20,493 nt of DNA from a virus. The notes under the pieces were generated by a model. The model worked only from the letters and a program-made list of their open reading frames with translations. It was not told the DNA's origin and did not search any database. Below, one piece after another: positions 14,560-20,493 of the stretch. The translations under genes were made by a program, and so were the position numbers. The DNA is taken from positions 1-20,493 of IMG/VR virus record IMGVR_UViG_3300031697_000220. One strand, 5' to 3'. Position 1 is the first letter of the stretch, and each line of letters begins with the position of its first letter.

Positions 14560-14817
14560 ATGGCCACGCGAAACGTCGTTCTCACCGATACGCAATCCGA
14601 CCTGGTCGACCAACTGGTCGCATCGGGGCGCTACCAGAACGCCTCGGAAGCCCTGCGGGCGGGCCTTCGGCTGCTCGAACGCGAAGAGAGCGAACTGGGC
14701 GAGTTGCGTTCCCGGCTGCAATCCGGCCTCGAGGAAGCACACAGGGGCGATCTTGCCGAGGGTTCGGGCGAGGACGCCATCCGTCGCGCCTTTGCGGCTG
14801 CGCGCGAAGGGTCCTGA
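14560..14817 (+). CDS. parD: ParD-like antitoxin
   Basis: An 85-residue type II antitoxin. The N-terminal 50 residues form a ribbon-helix-helix DNA-binding domain (RNVVLTDTQSDLVDQLVASGRYQNASEALRAGLRLLE) and the acidic C-terminal tail would wrap around and neutralise the toxin. It binds its own promoter, and a fitting palindrome lies over the -10 just upstream. ATG 14560 with GGAG 6 nt before it is preferred to the ATG at 14548. The stop overlaps the toxin start (TGATG), so the pair is translationally coupled. It is inserted among tail genes and carries its own promoter, so it is independent of late transcription. Confidence 0.9.
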   Translation: MATRNVVLTDTQSDLVDQLVASGRYQNASEALRAGLRLLEREESELGELRSRLQSGLEEAHRGDLAEGSGEDAIRRAFAAAREGS

Positions 14818-15161
14818 TGCCGAAACCGTGGCGGCTGACGCGGGCGGCGGAAGCCTCGCTCATCGATATCGCACGTTGGACGTTCGAGACCTTCGGGCCG
14901 CGACAGGCTGCGGCTTATGAGGAAGATCTGATCGCCGTGTGCCGCGACATCGCGGCGGGAATTGCCTTGTCGCAGGATTGCCGCCGTCTAATCGATCCGT
15001 ACCTGGCCGAGGATCTGCGTTTTTCGCGCTGCGGCCAGCATTTCATCGTGTTTATCGAGGACCTGGATCAGGTGATCATCATTGATTTCCTGCACAGCCG
15101 ATCCGACCTGCCGGGAAAGCTGGCGATGTTGCAGGGTCCAAAACCTTACCGCAACCGTTGA
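14817..15161 (+). CDS. parE: ParE-like toxin (RelE/ParE superfamily)
   Basis: A 114-residue toxin. Signature parts are WRLTRAAEASLIDIARWTFETFGPRQAAAYEEDL at the start and RFSRCGQHFIVFIEDLDQVIIIDFLHSRSDLPGKL at the end, the ParE layout of two helices and a beta-sheet ending with an arginine-containing strand. ParE toxins inhibit DNA gyrase; related RelE toxins cut ribosome-bound mRNA, and the sequence favours the ParE side. It would stabilise the prophage or exclude other phages, which is inference. The start overlaps the antitoxin stop. The length is slightly above the usual 95-100 because of a C-terminal extension (LQGPKPYRNR). Confidence 0.88.
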   Translation: MPKPWRLTRAAEASLIDIARWTFETFGPRQAAAYEEDLIAVCRDIAAGIALSQDCRRLIDPYLAEDLRFSRCGQHFIVFIEDLDQVIIIDFLHSRSDLPGKLAMLQGPKPYRNR

Positions 15162-15195
15162 GACCATTGGGTCCGATGATACCCGGAGCCCGTCG

Positions 15196-15615
15196 ATGCC
15201 CTCCCTCCGCGAAATCATACTCACCGCGCTGCACACCCTGCTGCAGGCGCTGCCCGCCACCGTCTTGCGCGGAGAGGTCCTGCCCGAGCGGGTTCCGGCC
15301 GAGGGCCTGCTGATCCTGCGTGACGGCGAGCCGGGGGAGCCCGAAGTCACGCTCTCGCCCCTGCGCTACCACTACCAGCACCGCGCCGAGATCGAGGCGG
15401 TTGTGCAGGGCACTGACCGTGACGCCACCTTCGACACGCTGATCGCCAGTATCGGCACGGCACTCGCCGCCGACCGGACTCTCGGCGGGCTCTGCGACTG
15501 GATCGAAGCCGAAGCGCCACGGCCGGTCGATCTGCCCGTCGAGGGCGCGGCCAGCCTGAAGGCGGCGGTCATTCCGGTCGTCCTTCACTATTCGACAGCT
15601 GATCCGCTGGGATGA
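15196..15615 (+). CDS. Tail terminator-like protein (often mislabelled acyl-CoA transferase)
   Basis: A 139-residue protein in the place of lambda gpU, between the connector/DUF6441 block and the tail tube. Pattern: SLREIILTALHTLLQALPATVLRGEVLPERVPAEGLLILRDGEPGEPEVTLSPLRYHYQHRAEIEAVVQG and DATFDTLIASIGTALAADRTLGGLCDWIEAEAP, resembling tail terminator or completion proteins. Homologues in this group are sometimes named acyl-CoA transferase, which I think is a mistaken transfer. ATG 15196 has GGAG (15185-15188) before it. The last 12 residues (VVLHYSTADPLG) are repeated just downstream as a remnant of a second allele. Role is inferred from context. Confidence 0.75.
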   Translation: MPSLREIILTALHTLLQALPATVLRGEVLPERVPAEGLLILRDGEPGEPEVTLSPLRYHYQHRAEIEAVVQGTDRDATFDTLIASIGTALAADRTLGGLCDWIEAEAPRPVDLPVEGAASLKAAVIPVVLHYSTADPLG

Positions 15616-15625
15616 CCCGGCGACT

Positions 15626-15734
15626 AGCCTGAAGGCCGCGTTCGGCGGGACGACAGTCCACTGGACTGTCGTCTGATCCGCCTCACTCCCGGTAGTCCTG
15701 CACTATTCCACGGCCGATCCACTCGGCTGACCCC
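15626..15734 (+). pseudogene. Remnant of a second allele of the tail terminator 3' end
   Basis: Codons at 15692-15733 repeat the final VVLHYSTADPLG, stop and following CCC of the preceding gene (15577-15618). All 8 of 42 differences fall at third codon positions, so the copy diverged under protein selection before arriving here. A shorter match, AGCCTGAAGGC (15626-15636), lies upstream in the same frame. A 42-nt insertion with a 12-bp inverted repeat separates them and adds a stop. This is the scar of recombination with a relative, not a working gene. Confidence 0.75.
15649..15673. repeat. Perfect 12-bp inverted repeat with 1-nt centre
   Basis: GACGACAGTCCA at 15649-15660 and TGGACTGTCGTC at 15662-15673 flank a single C. 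It lies within the 42-nt insertion in the allele remnant. No T-tract follows. It could be a small mobile palindrome, a recombination scar or a recognition site. Confidence 0.65.
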
Positions 15735-15754
15735 GACAATCCAAGGAGAAAACG

Positions 15755-16696
15755 ATGGCACGAGCCCAAGGGGCGCGGGCGCAGATGGCGCTTGCGTTCG
15801 AGACGACCTATGGAACGCCCCCTGTGGGCGGCTTCACCAGGATGCCCTTCGCCAGCACCTCTTTGGGGGCGGAGCAGCCACTGCTGAACAGCGAGTTGCT
15901 GGGCTACGGCCGCGATCCGCTGGCACCGATCAAGGATGCGGTGACGGCGGATGGCGATGTTGTCGTACCGCTCGATGCTGAGGCCTTCGGGTTCTGGCTG
16001 AAGGCGGCGTTCGGGACACCCACGACGATGGGCGCGGAGGCGCCCTATAGCCACGAGTTCCAGTCGGGGTCCTGGACGCTGCCCTCGATGTCCATCGAGA
16101 CCGGCATGCCCGAACTGCCGCGATTTGCCATGTACTCCGGCTGCGTGCTCGACCAGATCACCTGGCAGATGCAGCGCTCCGGCCTGCTGACCGCGACGGC
16201 GCGGCTGGTGGCGCAGGGCGAGACGGTTGGCACGACGACCAGCGCAGGCACGCCCGCCGCGTTGGAGCTGAAGCGCTTTGGCCATTTCAACGGAGCCATC
16301 ACGCGCAACGGATCGGCGCTCGGCAATTTGGTCTCTGCCCAGATCACCTACGCCAACAATCTCGACCGGATCGAGACCATCCGCTCGGACGGCCGCATCG
16401 ACGGCGCGGACCCGTCCATTGCAGCCCTGACTGGCTCCATCGAGGTGCGCTTCGCCGATCAGACGCTGGTGACGCAGGCGATCAACGGCGAGGCCTGCGA
16501 GATGGAGTTCGCCTACGTGCTGCCCTCTGGCGAGAGTTTTACCTTCACCGTGCACGCCGTCTACCTGCCGCGTCCCCGCATCGAGATCTCCGGGCCGCAG
16601 GGCGTGCAGGCGACCTTCGACTGGCAGGCCGCCCGCGACAGCACCGTCGGCCGGATGTGCACCGCAACCCTCGTGAATGATGTGGAGACCTATTGA
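15755..16696 (+). CDS. Phage tail tube protein
   Basis: A 313-residue major tail protein that would polymerise into the siphophage tail tube around the tape measure. The N-terminus (ARAQGARAQMALAFETTYGTPPVGGFTRMPFASTSLG) and internal stretches (VVVPLDAEAFGFWLKAAFG, GSIEVRFADQTLVTQAINGEACEMEFAYV) are characteristic of tail tube proteins in alphaproteobacterial phages. AAGGAG about 7 nt before ATG 15755 is strong, consistent with high expression. Its stop overlaps the tail assembly chaperone start (TGATG). Confidence 0.88.
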   Translation: MARAQGARAQMALAFETTYGTPPVGGFTRMPFASTSLGAEQPLLNSELLGYGRDPLAPIKDAVTADGDVVVPLDAEAFGFWLKAAFGTPTTMGAEAPYSHEFQSGSWTLPSMSIETGMPELPRFAMYSGCVLDQITWQMQRSGLLTATARLVAQGETVGTTTSAGTPAALELKRFGHFNGAITRNGSALGNLVSAQITYANNLDRIETIRSDGRIDGADPSIAALTGSIEVRFADQTLVTQAINGEACEMEFAYVLPSGESFTFTVHAVYLPRPRIEISGPQGVQATFDWQAARDSTVGRMCTATLVNDVETY

Positions 16697-17133
16697 TGCT
16701 GACGCTCGACCTGACCAACCAGCCGCGCTGGCATGATCTGGTGCCGGGCGTTCGGGTGCAGCTGCGCCCGCTCACCACGGCGCTGATGGTGGCGACCCGA
16801 AGCGATCCAGTTGTCGAAAGCCTGCCAGAGGAGGCCAGCGACGAGGAACGCGCCGTCGCCTTCGCCAAGGCGCTGGCGCGGCGGGCGATGCTTGCCTGGG
16901 AGGGCATCGGTGATGCGGACGGCAAGCCGATCGATCCCAGCCCGGAGGCCATCGACGCGCTGCTCGACGTCTGGCCAATCTTCGAGGCGTTCCAGCTGAC
17001 ATACGTCTCCAAAGGCCTGCTGCTGGAACAGGAAAAAAACGTCTCCGCGCTCTCGCCGAATGGTCCTTCGGCGGGGGCGAGCGCTACTGCGACGCGTGCC
17101 AAGCGACCTGCGAAACCTGCCCGGCGCGGCTGA
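16696..17133 (+). CDS. Tail assembly chaperone, zero-frame product (gpG analogue)
   Basis: A 145-residue protein between tail tube and tape measure, where lambda has G and T. The first 115 residues (MLTLDLTNQPRWHDLVPGVRVQLRPLTTALMVATRSDP... WPIFEAFQLTYVSKGLLLEQEKN) form the chaperone domain. The last 30, read in the zero frame after the slippery site, are a low-complexity Ala/Pro/Arg tail (NGPSAGASATATRAKRPAKPARRG). Chaperones of this type coat the tape measure during tail assembly. ATG 16696 overlaps the tail tube stop; a TTG 3 nt earlier is also in frame. The frameshifted longer product is listed separately. Confidence 0.8.
   Translation: MLTLDLTNQPRWHDLVPGVRVQLRPLTTALMVATRSDPVVESLPEEASDEERAVAFAKALARRAMLAWEGIGDADGKPIDPSPEAIDALLDVWPIFEAFQLTYVSKGLLLEQEKNVSALSPNGPSAGASATATRAKRPAKPARRG
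17034..17084 (+). promoter_or_regulatory. Programmed -1 ribosomal frameshift signal
   Basis: A_AAA_AAC at 17034-17040 is in the correct phase of the chaperone frame (GAA AAA AAC). A 6-nt spacer (17041-17046) precedes a stem-loop: GCGCTC (17047-17052) with GAGCGC (17079-17084), and CGCCGAA (17054-17060) with TTCGGCG (17067-17073), loop TGGTCC. Heptamer, spacer and structure are all textbook for -1 frameshifting, and the -1 frame is coding downstream. Confidence 0.85.
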
Positions 17134-17360
17134 ACCGTCCGGAAACGCCGGAAGGTTGGCAGGTCTGGGACCTCGTCGGCCGTCTGGGTGGCCAGCTCCG
17201 TGTCCTGCCTGGTGCTGTGATCGGCTGGGACATGTCGGCCGCGCTGGCGCTCGGTGACGCGCTTGGTGTGCCGCCGCTCGCCATGGCCGAACTGCTGCCC
17301 GTCATCGAGGCAGTGATGGTCGCCAAACTCAACGAACAGATGGATCACTCCCATGGCTGA
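17040..17360 (+). CDS. -1 frame extension of the tail assembly chaperone (gpGT analogue, DUF7697-like)
   Basis: The part of the gene that is translated only after the -1 slip; the full product joins 16696-17040 with 17040-17360, giving 221 residues. The 106 residues added begin RLRALAEWSFGGGERYCDAC, carry four or five cysteines (CDACQATCETC) suggesting a metal site, then WQVWDLVGRLGGQLRVLPGAVIGWDMSAALALGDALGVPP and VIEAVMVAKLNEQ. No start codon in this frame lies near its beginning (the first is GTG 17217), so it cannot be an independent full-length gene. Its stop overlaps the tape-measure start by 8 nt, which argues for real translation. I recall the family as DUF7697. Confidence 0.8.
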   Translation, partial: RLRALAEWSFGGGERYCDACQATCETCPARLNRPETPEGWQVWDLVGRLGGQLRVLPGAVIGWDMSAALALGDALGVPPLAMAELLPVIEAVMVAKLNEQMDHSHG

Positions 17361-19536
17361 GAAGAGGGTCAGCGTCCGCCTTGCTGCGGTTGGCGGCCGA
17401 CAGGTGCGCGCCGAGCTGGAAGGTGTCGGCGAGGCCGGGTCGCGCGGCTTCGGACGGCTGAGCCGGGAGATGGAAGCGGCCAACACTCGGCTTGCGGCCT
17501 TCTCGCGGCGGGTCTCTGTGGCCGCCGCAGCAGCGGTTGCTGCCGCTGGAGCTGCTGGCGTCGCTATGGTCCGATCCGGGCTCTCCAGCGTCGATGCGCA
17601 GGCCAAGCTCGCGCAGTCGCTGGGGACCACGGTCGCCTCGATCCAGACGCTGGAGCGCGCCGGCGAGCTTGCGGGCGTCTCGATGTCGGGCATCGAGCAG
17701 GCCACGAAGGATCTGACGCGTCGTCTCAGTCAGGCGGCGGCCGGGAGCGGTCCCGCCGCCGACGCGCTCGACCGGCTCGGGCTCTCGGCCAACGAGCTGA
17801 TCGCGCTGCCGCTGGACCAGCGTGTGGGTGCGATCAACGCCGCCATCGAAAGCTTCGTGCCCGCCGCAGAGCGCGCGGCCGTGGCAGGTCAGCTTTTCGG
17901 TGAGGAAGGCTCCATCGCCATGTCGCGGATCGACACGGCGACGCTGCGACAGGCGACGCAGGACGTGCTTGCCTTCGGGGTCGTGGTCTCCGAGCAGGAT
18001 GCCGACCAGATCGAGCGCACCAACGATGCCATCTCCCGGCTTGGCCTGATCTGGCGCGGGCTGTCGAACCAGCTGGCGGTGGCCGCCGCCCCCGCGCTGG
18101 AAGCCGTCGCGAACGCCATGGCTGCGGTCGCCAGCCGCACCGGGCCCCTCGGCATCGCCATTCGCGGCCTCTTCGACAACATTGGCCGTCTGACCATCTA
18201 TGCCGGAACCTTCGCGGCGTTCCTGGCCGGACGCTGGGTGGCTGGCATGGCTATCGCAGCGCTGTCGGTCCGCGGGCTCGCCATGGCGCTGGTGGTCCTG
18301 CGCGGCGTGCTGATCCGCACCGGCATCGGCTTGGCTGTAGTCGGCGCGGGCGAGCTCGTCTACCAGTTCACCCGCCTTGTTTCTGGTGCGGGTGGGTTCG
18401 CAAACGCGCTGGACCTTATGGGCAATGTCGCCCGTGCCGTCTGGGACGGTATCAAGGCCACGATGTCGTCCTTTGTCGACGACTTCCGTGCGATGCGCGC
18501 CAACATTGAAGGCATCTGGCTGCAGCTCATGGGGTTCCTCTCGGCAAAATGGGCCGAGTTCCTCGGCATGATCGGGCCGACGTTCAACGCGGTTGCCGAC
18601 CGCATCGGCTCGGATGTCCAGATCGACTGGTTCGGGGCGCAGTCCTACGCCTCGATGCTCGACCATGCGGCAAGCACCATGGGCGCGAGCGCCGAGCACT
18701 TTGCCCAGCGCGCCACCCAGACCCGCGCCGCGGCCTTCGACGGCGTACGCGATGCCGTTGCCGCACTCGTCGACGCGATGCGTGGCTCGAGTGAGGACAC
18801 CGAAGACGCGATGGATGCTGCTGCCGCAGGCGCACAGCGTGTGACCGACGCGCTCGATCAGGCCCAGGCAGCAGCAGGCCGCGCAGGGTCGGCCGGAGGG
18901 CAGGCAGGCATGGATACCCAGACGGGCGCGCAGGAAGCCCTGACCGGCTGGCAGGCCGTCACCGCCGCTCTGTCGGACTACGCCAGCAAGGCCCGAGAGA
19001 TCGGCGGCGACATTGGCCAGAGCCTTGTTGGCGCCTTCCAGTCGGCCGAGAACGCGGTCGGTGAGTTCGTGAAGACTGGCAAGCTCGACTTCCGCGACCT
19101 CGTCACCTCCCTGCTGGCCGATCTGGCAAAGCTCGCAGCGCGGCGCTTCGTCCTGGGACCGATCGCCAATGCGCTCTCCGGTGTGTTCTCCGGAGCGGGG
19201 GGTATCTTCGCCAACGTATTGCACGCGGGCGGGATGGTCGGGTCGGCCAGTCCCTCGCGCATGGTCCCGGCGATGGCCTTTGCGGCCGCGCCCCGCATGC
19301 ATTCCGGCGGGATAGCCGGGCTTGGCCATGATGAAGTGCCAGCGATCCTGCAGCGCGGCGAGCGGGTGCTGAACCGGGATGAGACGCGCGCCTATGGGCG
19401 CGGCGAGCCCCGATCTGGCAGCGCGATCGTCAATGTCACCATCCAGACGCCGAACCCGACAGCCTTCGACGCCAGCCGTAGCCAGATCGCGGCAGGGCTT
19501 GCCCGTGCCGTTCGCTCCGGAATGCGAGGCCTGTAG
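17353..19536 (+). CDS. Tail tape measure protein
   Basis: A 727-residue protein that fixes tail length and passes through the tube. The N-terminal 200 residues are helical (ELEGVGEAGSRGFGRLSREMEAANTRLAAFSRRVS), with an Ala-rich segment near 55-75. Hydrophobic stretches at about 266-355 (YAGTFAAFLAGRWVAGMAIAALSVRGLAMALVVL) may insert into the host membrane at infection. The C-terminus is lambda gpH-like (LDFRDLVTSLLADLAKLAARRFVLGPIANAL, then HSGGIAGLGHDEVPAILQRGERVLNRDE). It is short for the class, so the tail should be rather short, which is inference. The start overlaps the end of the chaperone -1 frame. Confidence 0.92.
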   Translation: MAEKRVSVRLAAVGGRQVRAELEGVGEAGSRGFGRLSREMEAANTRLAAFSRRVSVAAAAAVAAAGAAGVAMVRSGLSSVDAQAKLAQSLGTTVASIQTLERAGELAGVSMSGIEQATKDLTRRLSQAAAGSGPAADALDRLGLSANELIALPLDQRVGAINAAIESFVPAAERAAVAGQLFGEEGSIAMSRIDTATLRQATQDVLAFGVVVSEQDADQIERTNDAISRLGLIWRGLSNQLAVAAAPALEAVANAMAAVASRTGPLGIAIRGLFDNIGRLTIYAGTFAAFLAGRWVAGMAIAALSVRGLAMALVVLRGVLIRTGIGLAVVGAGELVYQFTRLVSGAGGFANALDLMGNVARAVWDGIKATMSSFVDDFRAMRANIEGIWLQLMGFLSAKWAEFLGMIGPTFNAVADRIGSDVQIDWFGAQSYASMLDHAASTMGASAEHFAQRATQTRAAAFDGVRDAVAALVDAMRGSSEDTEDAMDAAAAGAQRVTDALDQAQAAAGRAGSAGGQAGMDTQTGAQEALTGWQAVTAALSDYASKAREIGGDIGQSLVGAFQSAENAVGEFVKTGKLDFRDLVTSLLADLAKLAARRFVLGPIANALSGVFSGAGGIFANVLHAGGMVGSASPSRMVPAMAFAAAPRMHSGGIAGLGHDEVPAILQRGERVLNRDETRAYGRGEPRSGSAIVNVTIQTPNPTAFDASRSQIAAGLARAVRSGMRGL

Positions 19537-19540
19537 CGTT

Positions 19541-19590
19541 TAGCCAAGCGAAGTGGGAACCGGTTCGTGTGAAGCGAACGCGTGAGAAAG
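19541..19590. repeat. Intergenic palindromic element resembling alphaproteobacterial dispersed repeats
   Basis: The 60 nt between tape measure and DUF2460 genes carries the perfect 10-nt palindrome GAACCGGTTC (19557-19566) and an adjacent TTCG...CGAA pair (19564-19578). The wording (GTGGGAACCGGTTCG followed by GTGAAG and CGCG) resembles short dispersed intergenic elements I know from rhizobial genomes. It is unexpected inside a tight late operon. Identification is from memory. Confidence 0.4.
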
Positions 19591-19596
19591 AACCAG

Positions 19597-20187
19597 ATGC
19601 CGCAACCGTTTCTCGATATCGCCTTTCCTGGCTCGGTTGCACGCGGTGCTACCGGTGGCCCGGGTTTTTCGACGCAGATCGTCACGCTCGCTTCGGGCGC
19701 AGAGCAGCGCAACATCAATTGGGCGAACAGCAGGGGCCGCTGGAACATCTCGACCGGTATCCGCAGCCGTGCCGACATGGCAGCGGTGATCGCGCATTTT
19801 CATGTGGTGAAGGGCAGGGCCTATTCGTTCCGGTTCAGGGACTGGAACGATTTTGACGCCACCGATCAGGCAATGATCCAGATCACGCCAACGCTCTGGC
19901 AGATCGTCAAACGCTACAATCGCGCTGGCTACGAGCATGTCCGCACGATCACCAGGCCCGTTGCCGGATCTGTCACGGTAAAGATTGCCGCAACCCCGGT
20001 CACACCGGCAGCCATCGATGCGCTGACGGGCCAGATCACCTTTGCCTCCGCGCCGGGGTCAGCGCCGACGGCCTCGTTCCAGTTCGACGTTCCTGTCCGC
20101 TTCAATACCGACAGCCTGCCGGTTCAGGCCAACGCCTGGGACGTGCAGATCGTCAACGATATCGACCTTGTGGAAGTCCTGGAGTGA
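19597..20187 (+). CDS. DUF2460 tail protein (GTA gp12-like)
   Basis: A 196-residue protein of the DUF2460/TIGR02217 family, a component of the distal tail in the Rhodobacter gene transfer agent and related siphophages. Conserved parts are FLDIAFPGSVARGATGGPGFSTQIVTLASGAEQRNINWA, GRWNISTGIRSRADMAAVIAHFHVVKGRAYSFRFRDWNDF and SFQFDVPVRFNTDSLPVQANAWDVQIVNDIDLVEVLE. ATG 19597 follows GAGAAAG; an upstream in-frame GTG at 19582 would add five residues. In relatives the next gene is a DUF2163 protein, but here the sequence changes character after the stop. Confidence 0.92.
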   Translation: MPQPFLDIAFPGSVARGATGGPGFSTQIVTLASGAEQRNINWANSRGRWNISTGIRSRADMAAVIAHFHVVKGRAYSFRFRDWNDFDATDQAMIQITPTLWQIVKRYNRAGYEHVRTITRPVAGSVTVKIAATPVTPAAIDALTGQITFASAPGSAPTASFQFDVPVRFNTDSLPVQANAWDVQIVNDIDLVEVLE

Positions 20188-20229
20188 CAAGCTGGACATC
20201 CGCAATAACCTAGTCGCCGATACGCTTTC

Positions 20230-20439
20230 ATGCATTTTGCCATGAACAAATCAGATTCGAAGCGCGAACATATCAGAATCAAAAGTGCCTCGGGTAATCG
20301 CCGAGTTCTGTGTCTGGGGGTTTTTGCGGCTGTCCAGCTTGGGGTTGTGCCCAATCTCATCAAGCACATCGCTTTCGGCTGGCGCACGGAATCGCCTATA
20401 AAGAAAAATGCGCGAGAAACCGAAGACGATCGTCATTAA
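20230..20439 (+). CDS. Possible small hypothetical protein
   Basis: A 69-residue frame with a basic start (NKSDSKREHIRIKSASGNRR), a central hydrophobic stretch (VLCLGVFAAVQLGVVPNLI) that could be one membrane helix, and a charged end. There is no clear ribosome binding site, and an ATG at 20242 is an alternative start. I recognise no family. It overlaps the partial gene beginning at 20408 by 32 nt, so at most one may be real. Confidence 0.3.
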   Translation: MHFAMNKSDSKREHIRIKSASGNRRVLCLGVFAAVQLGVVPNLIKHIAFGWRTESPIKKNARETEDDRH

Positions 20440-20493
20440 ATTTGTTGAACCGAATGGGCTCACGCATTCTGAAATGACGCTTGAGATTCCAGA
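20408..20493 (+). CDS. Start of an unknown gene, cut by the window end
   Basis: Open from ATG 20408 to the end of the window: MREKPKTIVIKFVEPNG and 11 further residues, with an A-rich AAAGAA leader instead of a clear Shine-Dalgarno. The alternating hydrophobic pattern (TIVIKFVEP) resembles a beta strand at the start of a folded domain. Codon use is less GC-rich than in the phage genes. It could be the first gene of a cargo unit. Too little is visible to assign a function. Confidence 0.4.
   Translation, partial: MREKPKTIVIKFVEPNGLTHSEMTLEIP

Larger units (their letters stand above)
20188..20493. other. Less GC-rich stretch replacing the expected next tail gene
   Basis: After DUF2460 the base composition falls visibly and phage-like coding stops. 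Two small overlapping frames (20230-20439 and 20408 to the window end) are the only candidates. No terminator or integrase is seen. It may be a cargo insertion or the edge of a truncated prophage. Confidence 0.5.

Noticed and set aside
17329-19329. 666-codon open frame on the reverse strand
   Set aside because: It is antisense to the tape measure gene. Its composition is low-complexity Arg/Gly/Asp/His, typical of reverse frames in GC-rich coding DNA, with no domain pattern and no ribosome binding site.

Overview
The window is an alphaproteobacterial prophage or temperate siphophage segment, most likely from a Rhodobacterales host such as a Paracoccus or Rhodobacter relative. The GC content is high and third codon positions are GC-rich. 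The gene set (DUF6362, DUF3489, DUF6441 and DUF2460 proteins, lambda-type head genes) is typical of phages from that group. No rRNA, tRNA, integrase, CRISPR array or insertion sequence was seen. Family names come from my recall of sequence motifs; no database search was possible.

Layout. Positions 1-285 are non-coding and densely structured: repeated CAGATTTC octamers arranged around a centre near 76, then two GC-rich hairpins sharing a CTAAAGG core. Positions 286-5443 hold an early/accessory block on the + strand: RuvC-like resolvase, a small unknown, a DUF6362 protein, a ParB-domain N6/N4 DNA methyltransferase, a C5-cytosine methyltransferase with a second long gene in another frame, a small membrane protein and an uncharacterised, less GC-rich gene with an HNH-like motif. 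A DUF3489 gene (5498-6070) lies on the - strand. From 6262 the late operon runs on the + strand: terminase small and large subunits, gpW-like joiner, portal, ClpP-type head protease, decoration protein, major capsid protein, head-tail connector, DUF6441 protein, tail terminator-like protein, tail tube protein, tail assembly chaperone, tape measure and DUF2460 protein. The head is lambda-like. The DUF2460 protein belongs to the tail-tip set also found in the Rhodobacter gene transfer agent, so the phage is a mosaic.

Three extra cargo units interrupt the late operon: a reverse-strand coiled-coil gene (13509-13793), a ParD/ParE toxin-antitoxin pair with its own promoter and operator (14506-15161), and a less GC-rich stretch at 20188-20493 where another tail gene would be expected.

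The two strongest observations both concern recoding or dual use of reading frames. First, the whole C5-methyltransferase gene (3114-4295) is overlapped in the +1 frame by an uninterrupted 397-codon frame (3118-4311). That frame has the better-spaced ribosome binding site, a WPTP-repeat C-terminus, a stop coupled to the next gene, and codon bias that becomes stronger than the methyltransferase frame in the 3' half. Second, the tail chaperone gene carries a complete -1 frameshift signal: A_AAA_AAC, a 6-nt spacer and a GC-rich stem-loop. The -1 frame then stays open until it overlaps the tape-measure start, giving a G/GT-type product pair.
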